A stretch of 64,000 nt of DNA from Notospermus geniculatus (Eukaryota; Nemertea; Pilidiophora; Heteronemertea; Lineidae), in contig NMRB01001902.1 in NCBI GenBank assembly GCA_002633025.1, positions 1-64,000 of the forward strand, read 5' to 3'. The notes under the pieces were generated by a model. The model saw only the letters and a program-made list of their open reading frames with translations, was not told the DNA's origin and did no database searches. Below are positions 40,801 to 52,700 of this stretch, one piece after another (the stretch's first letter is position 1; each line of letters starts with the position of its first letter). The translations under genes were made by a program, and so were the position numbers.

Positions 40801-41038
40801 GTCATCGCTGTACGTCTCTTTTTCGTGATGTGAGAAATATTTGTCAGAGGAACTTTTTTTCAAGAGCGCATGCGCTCACCCTCAACATGCGGATGGATGT
40901 GTTTTCATGATTTTCAGGTTTGCCATGTTTGTCGGCTTTTTGCATCATTCTCATCCACTAAATGCGCATTCTTTTCTAGAAATGTGAACTACCGAGTGAC
41001 GCCCAGACATTCGGCTTCTGAATCATAGCAATGACATT

Positions 41039-41170
41039 TTTTAGCTCACCTGTGGTGAGCTCTTATGATGGTGCAGCGTCCGTCGTCCGTCGTCGTTGAC
41101 CGTTAGCAGGGCACCTTTCGTAACCGCTGGGGCTATTGATCTGAAACTTGGTACATATACTGTGGTGTCG
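41039..41170 (+). repeat. TAGCTCACC repeat, copy 2
   Basis: It contains TTTTTAGCTCACCTGTGGTG, GTCCGTCGTCCGTCGTCG and GAAACTTGGTACATATAC. The downstream part (GCCGGATTCGACTCC.. to GGCATAACTCCGGCACCACA at 41353) forms an inverted pair with it. A diverged relative (GATGCCGGTTTAACATATAT, CACCAAGTTTCGGTCCG) lies at 42250-42330. Confidence 0.75.
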
Positions 41171-41679
41171 GAGTTATGCCGGATTCGACTCCATATCCAC
41201 CCATTGGTTCTGGGGAATTTGGGGTTCGGCCTGTGGACTGAAATTGTGGTGTGGGCGGATATGAATGATCCTGAGACATGCCCCGATACCATCATTTTTG
41301 TTTGGGCTATACCTTCCCTAAAAGTACGGCTAGGCCTGACCGCCCCCAGTCCGGCATAACTCCGGCACCACAGTATATAGACCACAGAGTAGTCTCTACA
41401 TCTGACGATTTAAGAGACTACTGTCGCCCTCTAAATTCGGACGCTGATTGGTTGATTCTGATTGGACAAAATGCTGTATGACGTACACCAACCGGTATTC
41501 CCCAAAATGGCGGCGTTCAAAAAAGTGACGGTTCGGGAGGGAAAATCCGGCAGTGTGGCTGTTAATTTCCGTTTTTGGGATGTTTTGTTACATATATGTG
41601 AGTTTGATCATGTTAAATTTCTAATACCCGCACAATATGAGGCTTTGTTTGACTGTGAGAGTATGGATTGCGTCGTTAA

Positions 41680-41995
41680 GGCCCGTTTATACAGAGCGCG
41701 ACCGCGACCGCGGCACCGACCGCGGCAGCCGCATCGGATTGATCAAATGTAAAATGAATGGGAACGTTTATACACAACGCGACCGCGGCAGCGACCAAAA
41801 TTTTGGTCGCGCGGCATGCCGCAGAGATTGCCTCCAGAGCGAAATTTTTGAAAATGCCGCGCGACACTTTTTTTTGTAATGTGAACTTCAATGTGGTCCT
41901 GGCATATTTCCAGGCGACCACGGCGTTTTCGTTTATACACAGCGGCTGCCTGTCACAGTGTCGGCGACCATGGCGACAGGATAGGCTATGGTAAA
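41680..41995. repeat. GC-rich repeat with GTTTATACA..GCGACCGCG subunits
   Basis: CGTTTATACACAACGCGACC and CGTTTATACACAGCGGCTGC are related subunits separated by palindromic CAAAATTTTGGTCGCGCGGC. Ends are not well defined. Confidence 0.55.
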
Positions 41996-42330
41996 ACGCT
42001 GTTATTTCAGCTTTTGCCATGGACTACAACAACTGTACCGGCATATCATCATCAATAACGACATTATCTACTGCTAGGCCGACATCGCCAAACTTATTGC
42101 TGGTGTTCCAGCTATGATTCACATTTTTGAACTCCTGGGGGAAAAATTCGGCTGCTAGTAGGTACTGCGCATGAATCGTGGTAGGGAATCCAGCCACACT
42201 TCCGGTAATGGCGGACCCCGACACCAGTTCCTAACGTGCTGCACGGTGGAACTGGATGCCGGTTTAACATATATACCCCTTGGTGAGATGACCTCAGACA
42301 CCAAGTTTCGGTCCGGTCTGATTCCTGGCT

Positions 42331-43248
42331 TGGCCACCAGGGGGGATAAACCGAAAACCTTTGAAATGCAGTTTTGCCTTAACCGTTGATCGTCGGATCA
42401 TCGCCGAATTTTTACCGTAGGTACATCTTATAAGGATTCACGACATATCACCCGGGTTTTTGATTTGACCTAATTTTCAAGGTCGCAGAGGTCAAAGTTT
42501 GAAATTTCATCGTCAGGCGGCACGTTTTGTGGCTATTTGTCCTGGATTGTTCAAATTAGGTGTGATGATGTATCTAGGTAACCTCTATGTCTGTGGCGGA
42601 TTTCGGTCCGATCAGACTTCAAATGTGGCCACCAGGTGGCTATCTTGAAAACTGGTGTTGGCCCATAGCTCGTTAACTACTGGAGCTAGAATGTTCTGAA
42701 CTTGAACAAGGACGTATCTTCGTAGGGTCCTTCATGTGTTCATTTCTACACTTGAACGCGCAAATTATCATTTGTTCTTCTGGGACATTCACCCACGCAC
42801 AGGTGAGCACAATGGTCCATGGACCGTTTCATTTTCAATCACTCTTAGTGGAATTATGCCTATTTGACTTTGATCGGCAACATATTGATTGCCTGTCAGC
42901 TGTGCTGGTGAAACAAATTCAAATTCAAATTCGTTTATTAATGTTCGGAACTCTCAGAGACAATCCCAACACCCCTTCCTCGGTCTTTCCACAACAACAA
43001 ATCCACCCTCTAAAACTCAAAACCCTAGAGCCATACGCCCCTCCCAGCTTTAGCGCATAGCTCTAGAGCATATTATAAGCTCTAAAACTGGAAGGCGGCC
43101 ATACAGAGACTAAAATAGGACCCCTCAAAAACCACACCTAACCACCAATAGAGAGCTTTCGCACCCGCACGTTTAGGCAACCGACTACATTTAGGTCATC
43201 AAATTTTGCAGTCTAGTGACGTGTACACAAACGGATAGAGAAAATGTT
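42331..43248. other. Intergenic sequence, nothing clear
   Basis: It includes a short AAATTCAAATTCAAATTCG run near 42918 and no recognisable exon. Confidence 0.4.
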
Positions 43249-43748
43249 AGGGTAGGGACACACCTAAAGCCTCGTTTATGTCGCCCTTACGTACAGTCAG
43301 AACTAGTTGGCAACTGATAATCGGCGCGTAGTTGGAACTAATTAGTCACAACTACAAGGTGACATAAGCTCTCGGGCGTCAGCGAGTAACTGGTTGCCAA
43401 CTAGTTGCAAACTAAAAATATCCAGATCCTGAAAGTCGCACATGTTCAACTTACTTAAAAAAAAGAAATATGTGTCGACATAAGCACTCAAAAGACGGCG
43501 GTAAACTAGTTCCAGGTAGTTGCGACCGATCGGTATTTTTCTAGTCGGTGGCGGCATAAGTTATCAGTTGCAACTAGTTGACGCTATTTCTATCACAGCG
43601 TAGGGCGACATAACCGAGGCTTTACGCGATTCGCATGCGATTGGGCGACGCATGCGTCAACGCAATTGTTTGCGTGCAGTGCGGCGGAAAATAACAAAGG
43701 CGTTGTCGCATGCGTCAACGAATCGCGTTAGGTGTGCAGCCACCCTTA
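43249..43748. mobile_element. Outer MITE carrying a nested insertion
   Basis: Outer ends GGGTAGGGACACACCTAA and CGCGTTAGGTGTGCAGCCAC are inverted, with ACGCGATTCG.. GACGCATGCG arms. The left arm is interrupted right after ACACCTAA by the element at 43269-43622. Confidence 0.8.
43269..43622. mobile_element. Inner MITE (AAGCCTCGTTTATGTCGCCC ends)
   Basis: Ends AAGCCTCGTTTATGTCGCCC and GGGCGACATAACCGAGGCTT are complementary. The interior is rich in AACTAGTTGCAACT motifs. It lies inside the outer element. Confidence 0.85.
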
Positions 43749-43801
43749 TCCGTAGCGAGTTCACTATACGTCAGAGAAAAACGGTTTGCAAAAGCAACAT
43801 A

Positions 43802-44271
43802 CTGTAAAATCGGACTTGTAACATCACTTCTGGTATTGGAACGTCCAGCCCACTTCAGCGAGCTGGGAGTGGTTATTCTGTTGAATATGCGTCTTTTATC
43901 CAATCAATGTTTACGATTATGCACAGTTGCATTGACTAGGCATTGGATAGAAGGGCATGATCTTGATGGCCTAATCGATCACCCCGGGTCGATCACTTTT
44001 CATGAAAGCTAACACCAGTAATGACCATGTTCTTTATTGGGTGTTATGAAAAAAGACTTCATTGAGAGCTGATCAACTGTACTCAATCAATTCAGAATAG
44101 ACCTAGGCATGTCAATGTCACATTTACGCCTCGAGTCAGTTCAATGGTCATTTTTGGCCTACTGTGTTTGTTAACCAATCAGAACGCAGCTTGTATTGCA
44201 GACTAGGCCTGCCATCATAGTAATGAAGTGGGCTGGTCTACCAAAGTGATGTTACAAGTCCGATTTTACAG
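43802..44271. mobile_element. 470-bp element with CTGTAAAATCGG ends and TA duplication
   Basis: Left CTGTAAAATCGGACTTGTAA with CATCACTT is mirrored at the right (GTTACAAGTCCGATTTTACAG), flanked by TA. CCAGCCCACTTCA and TGAAGTGGGCTGG extend the pairing. No transposase is present. Confidence 0.85.
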
Positions 44272-45282
44272 TATTTATATCAAAACCCTCATTCCAACGG
44301 TGATCGCCATTCTTTGTTATCAAATTTAGAAGGATTCCTCATGCATACCAGGTGTAACATTTTGTATGTTTTGTTTGGATGATCTTTTATTAAGCTTTTG
44401 AGTTGTGAATCAAATCCGTGTAAGAAGGGCAGTTTCCATTGACTGCCGTGCGATCAGTATGGGTCTTTCGCAATAGGAGCAGTCAGCCGCGCATATTGCT
44501 AACAGATGGCAGCACAGTCTTAGCGGACCAAATGTACAGGAAATCTATTATGATCGCTGCTCGATCGATAATGACTGGGTCCGCTAGATGCATTGAATTG
44601 GGCCCTAGTGACACCTAGTGGTCAACTCGCTGACAGCTCCTATTGAACGGTTTGCTGAATATTCACTTTTACGTCATCATCTTGTGAGTAGTTGTTACGT
44701 GTGCACAGACGCTATAATGAAGGCCTATACACTAGCCGGCCACAGTTTCACGGGTAACAAGCACGGTACGCGTGAGGCGAGTACGGTTTGTAAAATAGCC
44801 CGGTTAATCGGCTTTTTTCACTGTGAGCATTCTCTGTTGTCAAAGTCTTGGAACACAAAGGATCAGCATACCCTATGAATAGAGTGGCGCTGATTGTGAA
44901 AAATCCCTATTGATCATGTTCTAATCGTATCACACAATACAAGCGTATGTGTACCCAGGACGACAATAACCCCTTCAGCGGTAGTAGGCCTAGGCCTAGT
45001 AATCAGGGATGATGGCTTGTTGCCGGATCTCCATTTGTTAGTCTGACTAAGCAATTTCTGAGGATTTATACTTTGCAAACCATTTTTGTTATAATCGTAC
45101 CGGTAGTTTTTAAACTATTTATCAAATAACCACATTTTTGATTATCTCATCGTCCAGATGATGTTGCCGATGGTAAGACATATTTTTCTAAACAAAATTG
45201 TTTATTAAAACAACGTATTTATGTTGTTTCCGTCAGGTTCCGCTAGTTCCGCTGGTTCCGCTAATTCGACATGGCCCGACTG
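44272..45282. other. Intergenic sequence, no gene recognised
   Basis: No exon is supported; the open frame at 44618-44878 has no recognisable product. Confidence 0.4.
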
Positions 45283-45848
45283 GAAGTAACTGAACGCAAC
45301 AGTCGCTTGCGGCAACAAGTGGCACAATCCAGGCTTATCTGCAGCGCGCACATCGAACAGGCAACTGAATTGAAAGCTACACGGAAATTGTCGATGTCTT
45401 CCGATCAGACCACTCGGGAGTCATTTTGTGGGTCACCTGATTCCATCACATGACCAGGTGTGCTCCACAAACAAAGGAAATTCATTGCCAGAGCGCGCAC
45501 ATCGACAGCGACTGAAGAGGTTTTTTTCATGGNCATCGGCCCAGGAATGGACAGATGGTAAACTCTACTACGAAATCACCTTATTATCATATGAATACCG
45601 ATGAAAGCATGCGCCTGGGAGAGCATTGCTCTGTGAAAAAACCCTATTAGAACTAGAAGCAACGAGTAGAACATGAGCAACTGGCTGGAACTAGCGGCAA
45701 ATGGTCGGCAATAGCGTTGCCGGGGCGCGCACATCGACCTGTTTGAACATCTGATCAGTTGCTGCTGTTTGCAGCCAGTCGCCCACCGTTGCCGGAAACG
45801 CCATTGCCGGTAGTTGCTTCCAGTCGAAAGGTCGATGTGCGCTAGGCT
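45283..45848. mobile_element. MITE family D, copy 2 (interrupted)
   Basis: It has the CGACTGGAAGTAACTGAACG start, GGCAACAAGTGGCACAATCC, GTCATTTTGTGGGTCACCTG and the end TCGATGTGCGCTAGGC. A segment of about 135 bp at 45520-45655 (with one N at 45533) is absent from the other copies and looks inserted. Confidence 0.75.
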
Positions 45849-45852
45849 TTAA

Positions 45853-46329
45853 GCTGCTTTTCCACGAGGCGTGTGCGGGCGCGTACGAAAAAAATCGATC
45901 CAGCGTATTTCCCTTTAGCTGTTTCCACGACGCGGGTGCGGCTGCGGAGCGGGTGGACGGGCACGCGGCACGTGTTTTTTCGAATCGGTCGTGTACTGTA
46001 GCGATTTTTCCGCGCCCGCTTGCTGCCCGCGCGGTCTTTCGTCATGATTTTCTTTCAATTCCCCTGAATTCCTGAGAATTCCCACCGACCGGAGACCAAC
46101 TCCCGCGTCTGTACCCGTTTCGTGGAAACACAACGCCCGCACCCGCGCCCACCACCGCCTCCGTATCCGCACCCGCCTGCTTTTCCACGAGACGTTTGCG
46201 GGCGCGGAAGGGGAAGCGGGCGCTGGTGCGAGTGCGAGTGAAAAAGCAAAGGGAATTACGTTGGATCGATTTTTTCCAACCGCGCCCGCCTCCTATTCCG
46301 CCCCCGCACACGCCTCGTGGAAAAGCAGC
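45853..46329. mobile_element. 477-bp TIR element with TTAA target duplication
   Basis: Ends GCTGCTTTTCCACGAGGCGT and the complementary ACGCCTCGTGGAAAAGCAGC are flanked by TTAA at 45849-45852 and 46330-46333. TTAA is the target of piggyBac and Kolobok groups. The GC-rich interior repeats the TTTCCACGA(G/C)(A/G)CG motif. Confidence 0.88.
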
Positions 46330-46347
46330 TTAAAGCGGGTGATCCAC

Positions 46348-46482
46348 TGTCGCGATTTTGGCTTCAGACGCGGTTGCTGCGTTCCCTTGCGGTTACCATA
46401 ATATAAGGACTTCCGATTGCCATTTATTAAGGCGATCGCAAGGCACCGCAACCCCGTCTCAAGCCCAAATCGCGACATTCCC
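46348..46482. repeat. Short inverted-repeat element
   Basis: Left TGTCGCGATTTTGGCTTCAG with ACGCGGTTGC pairs with right GCACCGCAACCCCGTCTCAA and GCCCAAATCGCGACA. Confidence 0.75.
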
Positions 46483-46543
46483 CAAAGAAGCCAAGTTTCT
46501 AAGATGGCGTCTGGCGTCCAACATTTCTCTATCAATGTATCCA

Positions 46544-46702
46544 GGGGCCGGTTGCACAAAACTCATGTTAGCGCTAACATGGTGTTAGCGCTAACTTTTA
46601 TGTTAAATGACGTCAAAATCCATTGACATTTTACGTCATTTAACATGATGTTAGCGCTAACATGATGTTAGCGCTAACATGAGTTTTGTGCAACCCAGCC
46701 CT
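46544..46702. mobile_element. Palindromic MITE family H, copy 1 (AGCGCTAAC arms)
   Basis: GGCCGGTTGCACAAAACTCA and TGTTAGCGCTAACA blocks mirror on both sides of a core TTAAATGACGTC..GACATTTTACGTCATTTAA. It shares the core, not the arms, with 59344-59498. Confidence 0.88.
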
Positions 46703-47104
46703 GATCTCTATCAATGTATCTATCTCTATCAATGTATCTTCGTGTAGAAGTACCTATTAATCGGGAACCATACGACATTTACAATGTCATCTTGTATTGA
46801 TTTGTGTCTGTATGAATGTTGGTGTGCCGCAGGAAGTGTTCACCAAAAAGGCCACTGAGACTGTCCGGGCTAACAATATACTGCTGCCATAACATAAAAA
46901 AAACCAAACGTCTTTTTGTAACGTCTTTATTTGCGGATATATCCGCCCATAAGTCCATTCCGCATGATGCGCCGTCTGACCTCAGCGCTGGAGATTGGAT
47001 TCATGTGACAACATGGCGGCCGCGGTGAATACATGGAATAGGGTTTCTGACGTCTCGAAGTTCTGTCATGTCTGTCAGTCATGTCAGTAGCCTGCTAGCT
47101 GCTG

Positions 47105-47500
47105 GTCTTACGTGCCCATGGCCTAGGCCTAGGCCTATAGGCTGGGCCTAGGCCTATAGACTGATGGATAGATGGCCCACGGATCATGCGGATTAGCCTA
47201 CGACGACGGTCTCCGCCCCCTCCGTTCCGACAATGACAATGACATGTCATGATGTCCGATTTCTGCAAAAAAATCTTGTTTTTTGTTGTTCACTTTTTGT
47301 TGTCAATATCATGATATATAGCCTATAGGCCTAGGCTAGGGTAGGCCCCTAGCCGGCCTATGTCAGGTTGGGGTTGTTCAGAACTGACATTTGCCATTCA
47401 TTTTAGGCCCCAAGGCCTTGGCCTCCTAGGCCTACATGCTTTTTTTCATGTGTTTTCAATGTTTCGTAGCCTAGGCCTACCGGTAGGCCTATAGATCGAT
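47105..47500. repeat. Scattered GGCCTA-rich low-complexity runs
   Basis: GGCCTAGGCCTAGGCCTATA occurs at 47120, and further GGCCTA clusters at 47325-47345 and 47400-47490. Another run lies at 48052-48130. TAGGCCTA is also common elsewhere in the window. Confidence 0.7.
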
Positions 47501-48189
47501 CCCGTCATTTGGAACCTTGTTTGCATAAATGAAACACGCATCACATTTTCAATCACCGAGAATGAAATACTAACAAGCGATACTATCAAAGCTGCACATC
47601 ATCAGAAGAAAGAGGATTGCTCAGACTGAGAGATTCTCCTATCACATTGAGTAAGGATATTTCGACAGTCATTTTGTCAACAGTCAACAGTCAGCAGTCA
47701 ACAGTCATTTTAGGAACCATGTTTTGCTACTTAATAGAATAATGAAAGCCCCAGCCAGCCTGAAACTCATTTCGGTGCAGACATAAAAAATCAAAGACGC
47801 GATACTCTAGAAATTAATGATTTCCATGTTGTACATTCATTGATTTCAAGCCCGCACATGGTCCTCCCAGCACCATGACGTGACGTCGTTCACAACACTG
47901 TGTGCCATGTGACTTCCTTTCCACGACGTCATGCATGCCGTTCTGTCAAATCACACGTGGTGCCTCAAGTAAAACAAGAAGGCCCAAGAAGAAACCATTA
48001 TAGGGGGGCCTACGCAAAGGGGGATGGATCATGGAGGGGAGGGGTGGTGGTGGCCTAGGGGGCGGGCCTAGGCCTAGGGCTAGGCAGGCCCCATAGGCCC
48101 ATGTCAGTAGGTGTGTAGGCCTATTAGGCCTGGCCAACGTCACGGACGGGACGGGGGGAGGGCAAAAATCGTGGTTTTGATGCACATGT

Positions 48190-49192
48190 ACTAACGTCAG
48201 GTGATCGCGGTTTGCCACTTTCTGACGTCACGTAACAGCCCGCACCGCAAACTGATGATTTTTTTCGTTGACCCCCTGTCCGAACGTAGTGACGCCAACT
48301 GCTCAGATTGTTCGACCACTTCAAAGGACAAAGAGGAAAGTTAACACTACATGCTCACCAACTTTCATCTAATTTCGTCAGTTATTTCCTACACAATTCA
48401 CTGATTTTTATCAGCATGTCCACCTCAATGCAGTAAAATGGCGTCCTACGACGAAACAGCCGAAAACGGCACACATTTCATGCTCCTGAAGACTGTGTTT
48501 CTGTTGACACAATTCCCCGACTGAAAGATGCTGCTATGGCCTCTGTGTTAATTCAGGTCACGGTGACGTCATTCATCCATTCATCCATCATAAAATCCAT
48601 GTGCACATTGTTTATGTTTGGATTTAAAGTTACTGGCGTACCGCGGTATCCCCATCCATGCTTGTTTTTATTACCGTATGCAAAATATGCAAGTCACAAT
48701 GACCAGACGTACATAGCGTCAGGAGGGATCACAGAGCTTTTCACGAAAGGCGCAGTGAGCGGGGAAGGTGTGTCAACTTACGACAGCAAATTCACACACT
48801 TGCTATGAACGGATTTTGAAGAATAGTTAAAATAAACATCAATATAAACAGAGCTAACAATATCTTTATTTACCGTAAAGAAAATGAGATGCACACTTTA
48901 ACCATCGATTTCCGACGAAATGGCGAACCGCAGTACCCCCCTTCGAAACGCATCCGGCACTCGCCGAAACAGAGTCGCCCCGGATAGTTTACAGCATCAC
49001 GAGGTTGTAACAACAATGGGTTCAAGGTCACATGGGATAAATAAGGATACACAAGTCGAACATGCTGTGTTGTTTTTTTTCGATTTCATTTATTAAACAG
49101 ATAATTATCGTGGAGGTCAAAGATAAGTGACAAAAATCGGGCCCGAGGTGACGTCAAAAAGTGGCGAACCACGATCACGTGACGTTAAATGG
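48190..49192. mobile_element. Possible 1-kb element with 60-75 bp inverted ends
   Basis: Left AACGTCAGGTGATCGCGGTT with TGCCACTTTCTGACGTCACG pairs imperfectly with right GGTGACGTCAAAAAGTGGCG and ACCACGATCACGTGACGTT. The centre has open frames (such as 48536-48808) without recognisable product. Confidence 0.55.
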
Positions 49193-49219
49193 ATGGCCCG
49201 TTCTTATGAACAATAGGAG

Positions 49220-49745
49220 ATGTCAGGCAGTTGATCAGTTACACTCGGCCCCAGTGTGTATCCGACGTCCCGGTCTCCTACACACTGGCACTTTTGGGGC
49301 TCAAAAGCCGTGAACACCACTAGATGGCACTCCACTGGGCTCAGCCAATCACCACGCTTTCTCATAATTCCCACGAAAATTCCGCGAACCTAAGCGAAAT
49401 GAGAAGTGCCCGTGTCGGTGCTGCCACCACGCGGTCTTCACGACTGTTAATCTCTAAAAGAGCCAGACGCGGAGTGTGACTTACCGAAGGGGTGAGCCCG
49501 TAGCGTCTGGCAAGCGAGACTATTGATCAGTAGGAGTCACTCCTGCCCAATTCAATGCCTAGTGGACCCATTCAGGCTTGATTGAGCACCAATAAGGAGA
49601 ATTGTCTATTGTACATGTATTTGTCCGCTAGAACTTGGCTGCTGTCTTTTGGCGATACGCACGGCTGACTTCTCTTATTCTTTTGATTTTCAGGTTCTTT
49701 TGCTCTCCTCGCTTGGTGAATTGTTGTACCGGTAGTTGATAATAA
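49220..49745 (+). promoter_or_regulatory. Likely 5' region of PIKfyve
   Basis: This lies just upstream of the first coding exon. A CCAAT box sits at 49343-49351 (AGCCAATCA). TGATTTTCAG at 49684-49693 could be the acceptor of a 5' UTR exon. No TATA box or measured start supports a promoter call. Confidence 0.3.
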
Positions 49746-52700
49746 ATGGCAGATCAACAGGTGAAAAGTCCCACAAAAATAAAACATGAGAACGACCAGC
49801 AACGTCTTAGTGAGTTCCGCCCCCTGAGTTCAGAGGTCAAGACGTCTGGGGGATTCCTGTCACGACTTTTGAAGAGAACTAGAGGTAAGGGATTATGTCA
49901 TTTATAAGGTCACCAAGGGTTTTTTTTTTCATCACGAATTCAAAGTGGGCTTGGTCTGGGTGGAGCTCGGTACACTTCAACTGGGCAAGTGTAAAAGGGC
50001 TTCAACCGGGATAGTGTAAAAAGGGCTTCAGCCGGGCTAGTGTAAAAGGGTTATATACTCTTCATTATTCTTGTAATCCAGATGAAAAGCCTAAGACTAA
50101 GAGTCCAAGGACTTCCCCCTCGAAGGCACAGCTGCCAAGGAGTCCCAGTTCTTATAAGACAGAATATGATGACGTCGACAATGATGTGATTGACGGCCCA
50201 GACTTGCCAGATTTGCCAAGCAAGGCAGTGAGGAGCGAAGGTGAGTTAGTGTTTCCAGAGTTCGTTAAAGTCTGGCAACATCTAACTTCGACCCAATGGA
50301 ATGCGGAAGTCATGTAATGTGGCAGAGCTTTGCGGTTTATAATCATGTCTGTCGATCATTTGTGGTCGTTCCCCGATTGTTCACGCCGTCCACCGGTTAT
50401 TCAATAGCCGCGTGCGATTAAAGGTCCGTGGAAAATCCAACTATCAGTTTCCTAACTTCTGCATTCCATTGGGTCGTAGTTAGATGTTGCCAGACTTTAG
50501 TCTAGGTTTCTCCGTTGAGGTCAGTTCAGCCAAAGTCATGAATGTTTGTGTGTGATGTGACATGAGCTGTGTTCTCACCTAAATCTGTTCTGAATCACAG
50601 CACCTTGCGGAAAATGATGCAACAGATTGATTTGGGAGTGAGCAGGCATGGCAGGGGCGGATCCAGGATTTTGGAATACGGGGGCCCGGTCACCGTTGGC
50701 CACAAGCTGACGACGGGAGTCGCAAGGCGCGAAGCCACGACAGAGGGTCTGGGGGCCTCCCCCAGAGTTTTGCACAATTCAGCTATTACCTGCGCATGTG
50801 CGAAATCATACGATCTCGATAAATCGACTTGGCCCGTTCAGATGCCAGTGTCAGAGCGCAACCTCAACCTCGTTCGAAGGGGTTGTTCACTTTCTGCCAA
50901 AATGGCGGTCGCGTCACTAACCCCTGGCATCAGCTTTGGATTTAACGCGCATGATTGGTTGACGGGAAACCGTCAAATATGCCCATAGAAATTTTCAAAA
51001 TATTTTGGATCAAACGGGTTATCAAAAGGTTATCTACATGTATATCCAGGTTTGATGATTTTTTGTAAAAAGAATTTTAAAAAGCACAAGTTAGTATTTC
51101 AAATTGATTATTTAGACTCGTGCTGCCACCTATACTTAGACCAAGATTCCTGGTCTAACAACTGAAGCTGATTCCAGGGGTTAGTGAGCGAGTGGTCCGA
51201 GGTTGTCTGAGCGAACTATACCCCTGGGGACGAGGTTGGCAGAACCTCACTTTGAGTTACCAGTAGTCCTGTTTTTCCACTGTAACAACTTAATTTTTCT
51301 TTAGAGTCTGAGGGTGATGTATCCAAGGAATCTAGCCCAGGATATAGCGGTGTGACCACAGTACCCCAAACAAGAACATTATCTAACGTGTTGCGGAGGC
51401 TGGGCAGTATACTAGATAGGAAGGGTCAGGTGGGTAATCAAAGAGGAGATGTACATGTACATGTTGGCCCGTTTTTACGAAGCGCGATTTTCTTATGAAC
51501 ATTTAGATTACTTTCGTTCCGCCTGTAGTGTGTATTAGGTTCTGAACTTAGCAGCAACCGGATGTCTCAATGATAATATGGCGGCCGGGGCGAATGAATC
51601 ACGACTTTCTTCTGTTTGAAAAAGCTTCTGGCGGGGACTTTTTCCATAATAAATGATTCAGACGGGAGTGTTTTTGATAATTCTGATAATGAGGATTTAG
51701 GAGATCCTGAACTTGACGGAAATAATTTTGAGGTGGAGTTCAGAGCCCATGCCCAAATTTGGTAATTTTCCTTTAAAAACCCGACCAATTAGGGTTTTTG
51801 AAATACCAGTTATGTAACCGTCAACAGGTTAAGCCATTCATTGATATTATCCATGACTTTTCAGACTCTGCAGGCATATCGTGACAGTGATTTCAAACAA
51901 TACTGGATGCCGGACGACACGTGCAAAGACTGCTATGAATGCGGGGATAAATTCACGACATTCCGACGGCGACATCACTGTCGAATATGCGGCCAGATTT
52001 TCTGCAGTAGATGTTGTAACCAGGAGGTGCCAGGCAGAATCTTTGGTTACACAGGTAGGCCCCCTAAATGCACCCTGAGAACATCAGGGGTTAATTTTTT
52101 TTAAAAAAAAGATATTTTTTTCAATTTTTTTGTTTTTTTGTTAAAAACGGCCTCCAGAGTCATTTTTAGCTCACCGTGGTGAGCTTATACAATGGTTGTG
52201 CGTCCGTCGTCCGTCGTCGTTGTCCGTTAGCAGGGCACGTTTCGTAACCGCTGAAGCTATTGATCTGAAACTTGGTACATATATACCCCTAGGTCAGATG
52301 ACCCACGACACCAAGTTTCGGTCCGATTCGACTCTCAGTTTGGCCACCAGGTGGCGGAAACCAAAAACACAAAAAGTACAATAACTCCTGAACTAATGAC
52401 TAGATCATCTNNNNNNNNNNNNNNNNNNNNNNNNNNNNNNNNNNNNNNCACTACTGAAGTGAAAATAGTGATATTTGAAAAAGGTTAGTCTGCAAACTTG
52501 AGGGGGGGATATCCCCTCCTTGAAATTTTTGAGGAGGGGATCATCCCCCCCATTCCCCCCCTGGCGGAAACACTGGGGTTCTTAGTCCTCGCACCCTTCG
52601 TCACTGCACAAAACCCCTGAGGACATTCGCTGGAATCGGTGGAGTAGCAAAGCCACTTGATGCCATTACAGCAAATGTTCATCACCCCACCACCTCATCC

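Noticed and set aside
45842-46311. Arg/Gly-rich minus-strand frames
   Set aside because: They lie entirely in the GC-rich TTAA-flanked element, and the composition explains the open frames.
48428-48520. Short frame MASYDETAENGTHF with a good start context
   Set aside because: It ends after fewer than 30 codons, has no convincing donor site, and sits inside a possible inverted-repeat element.
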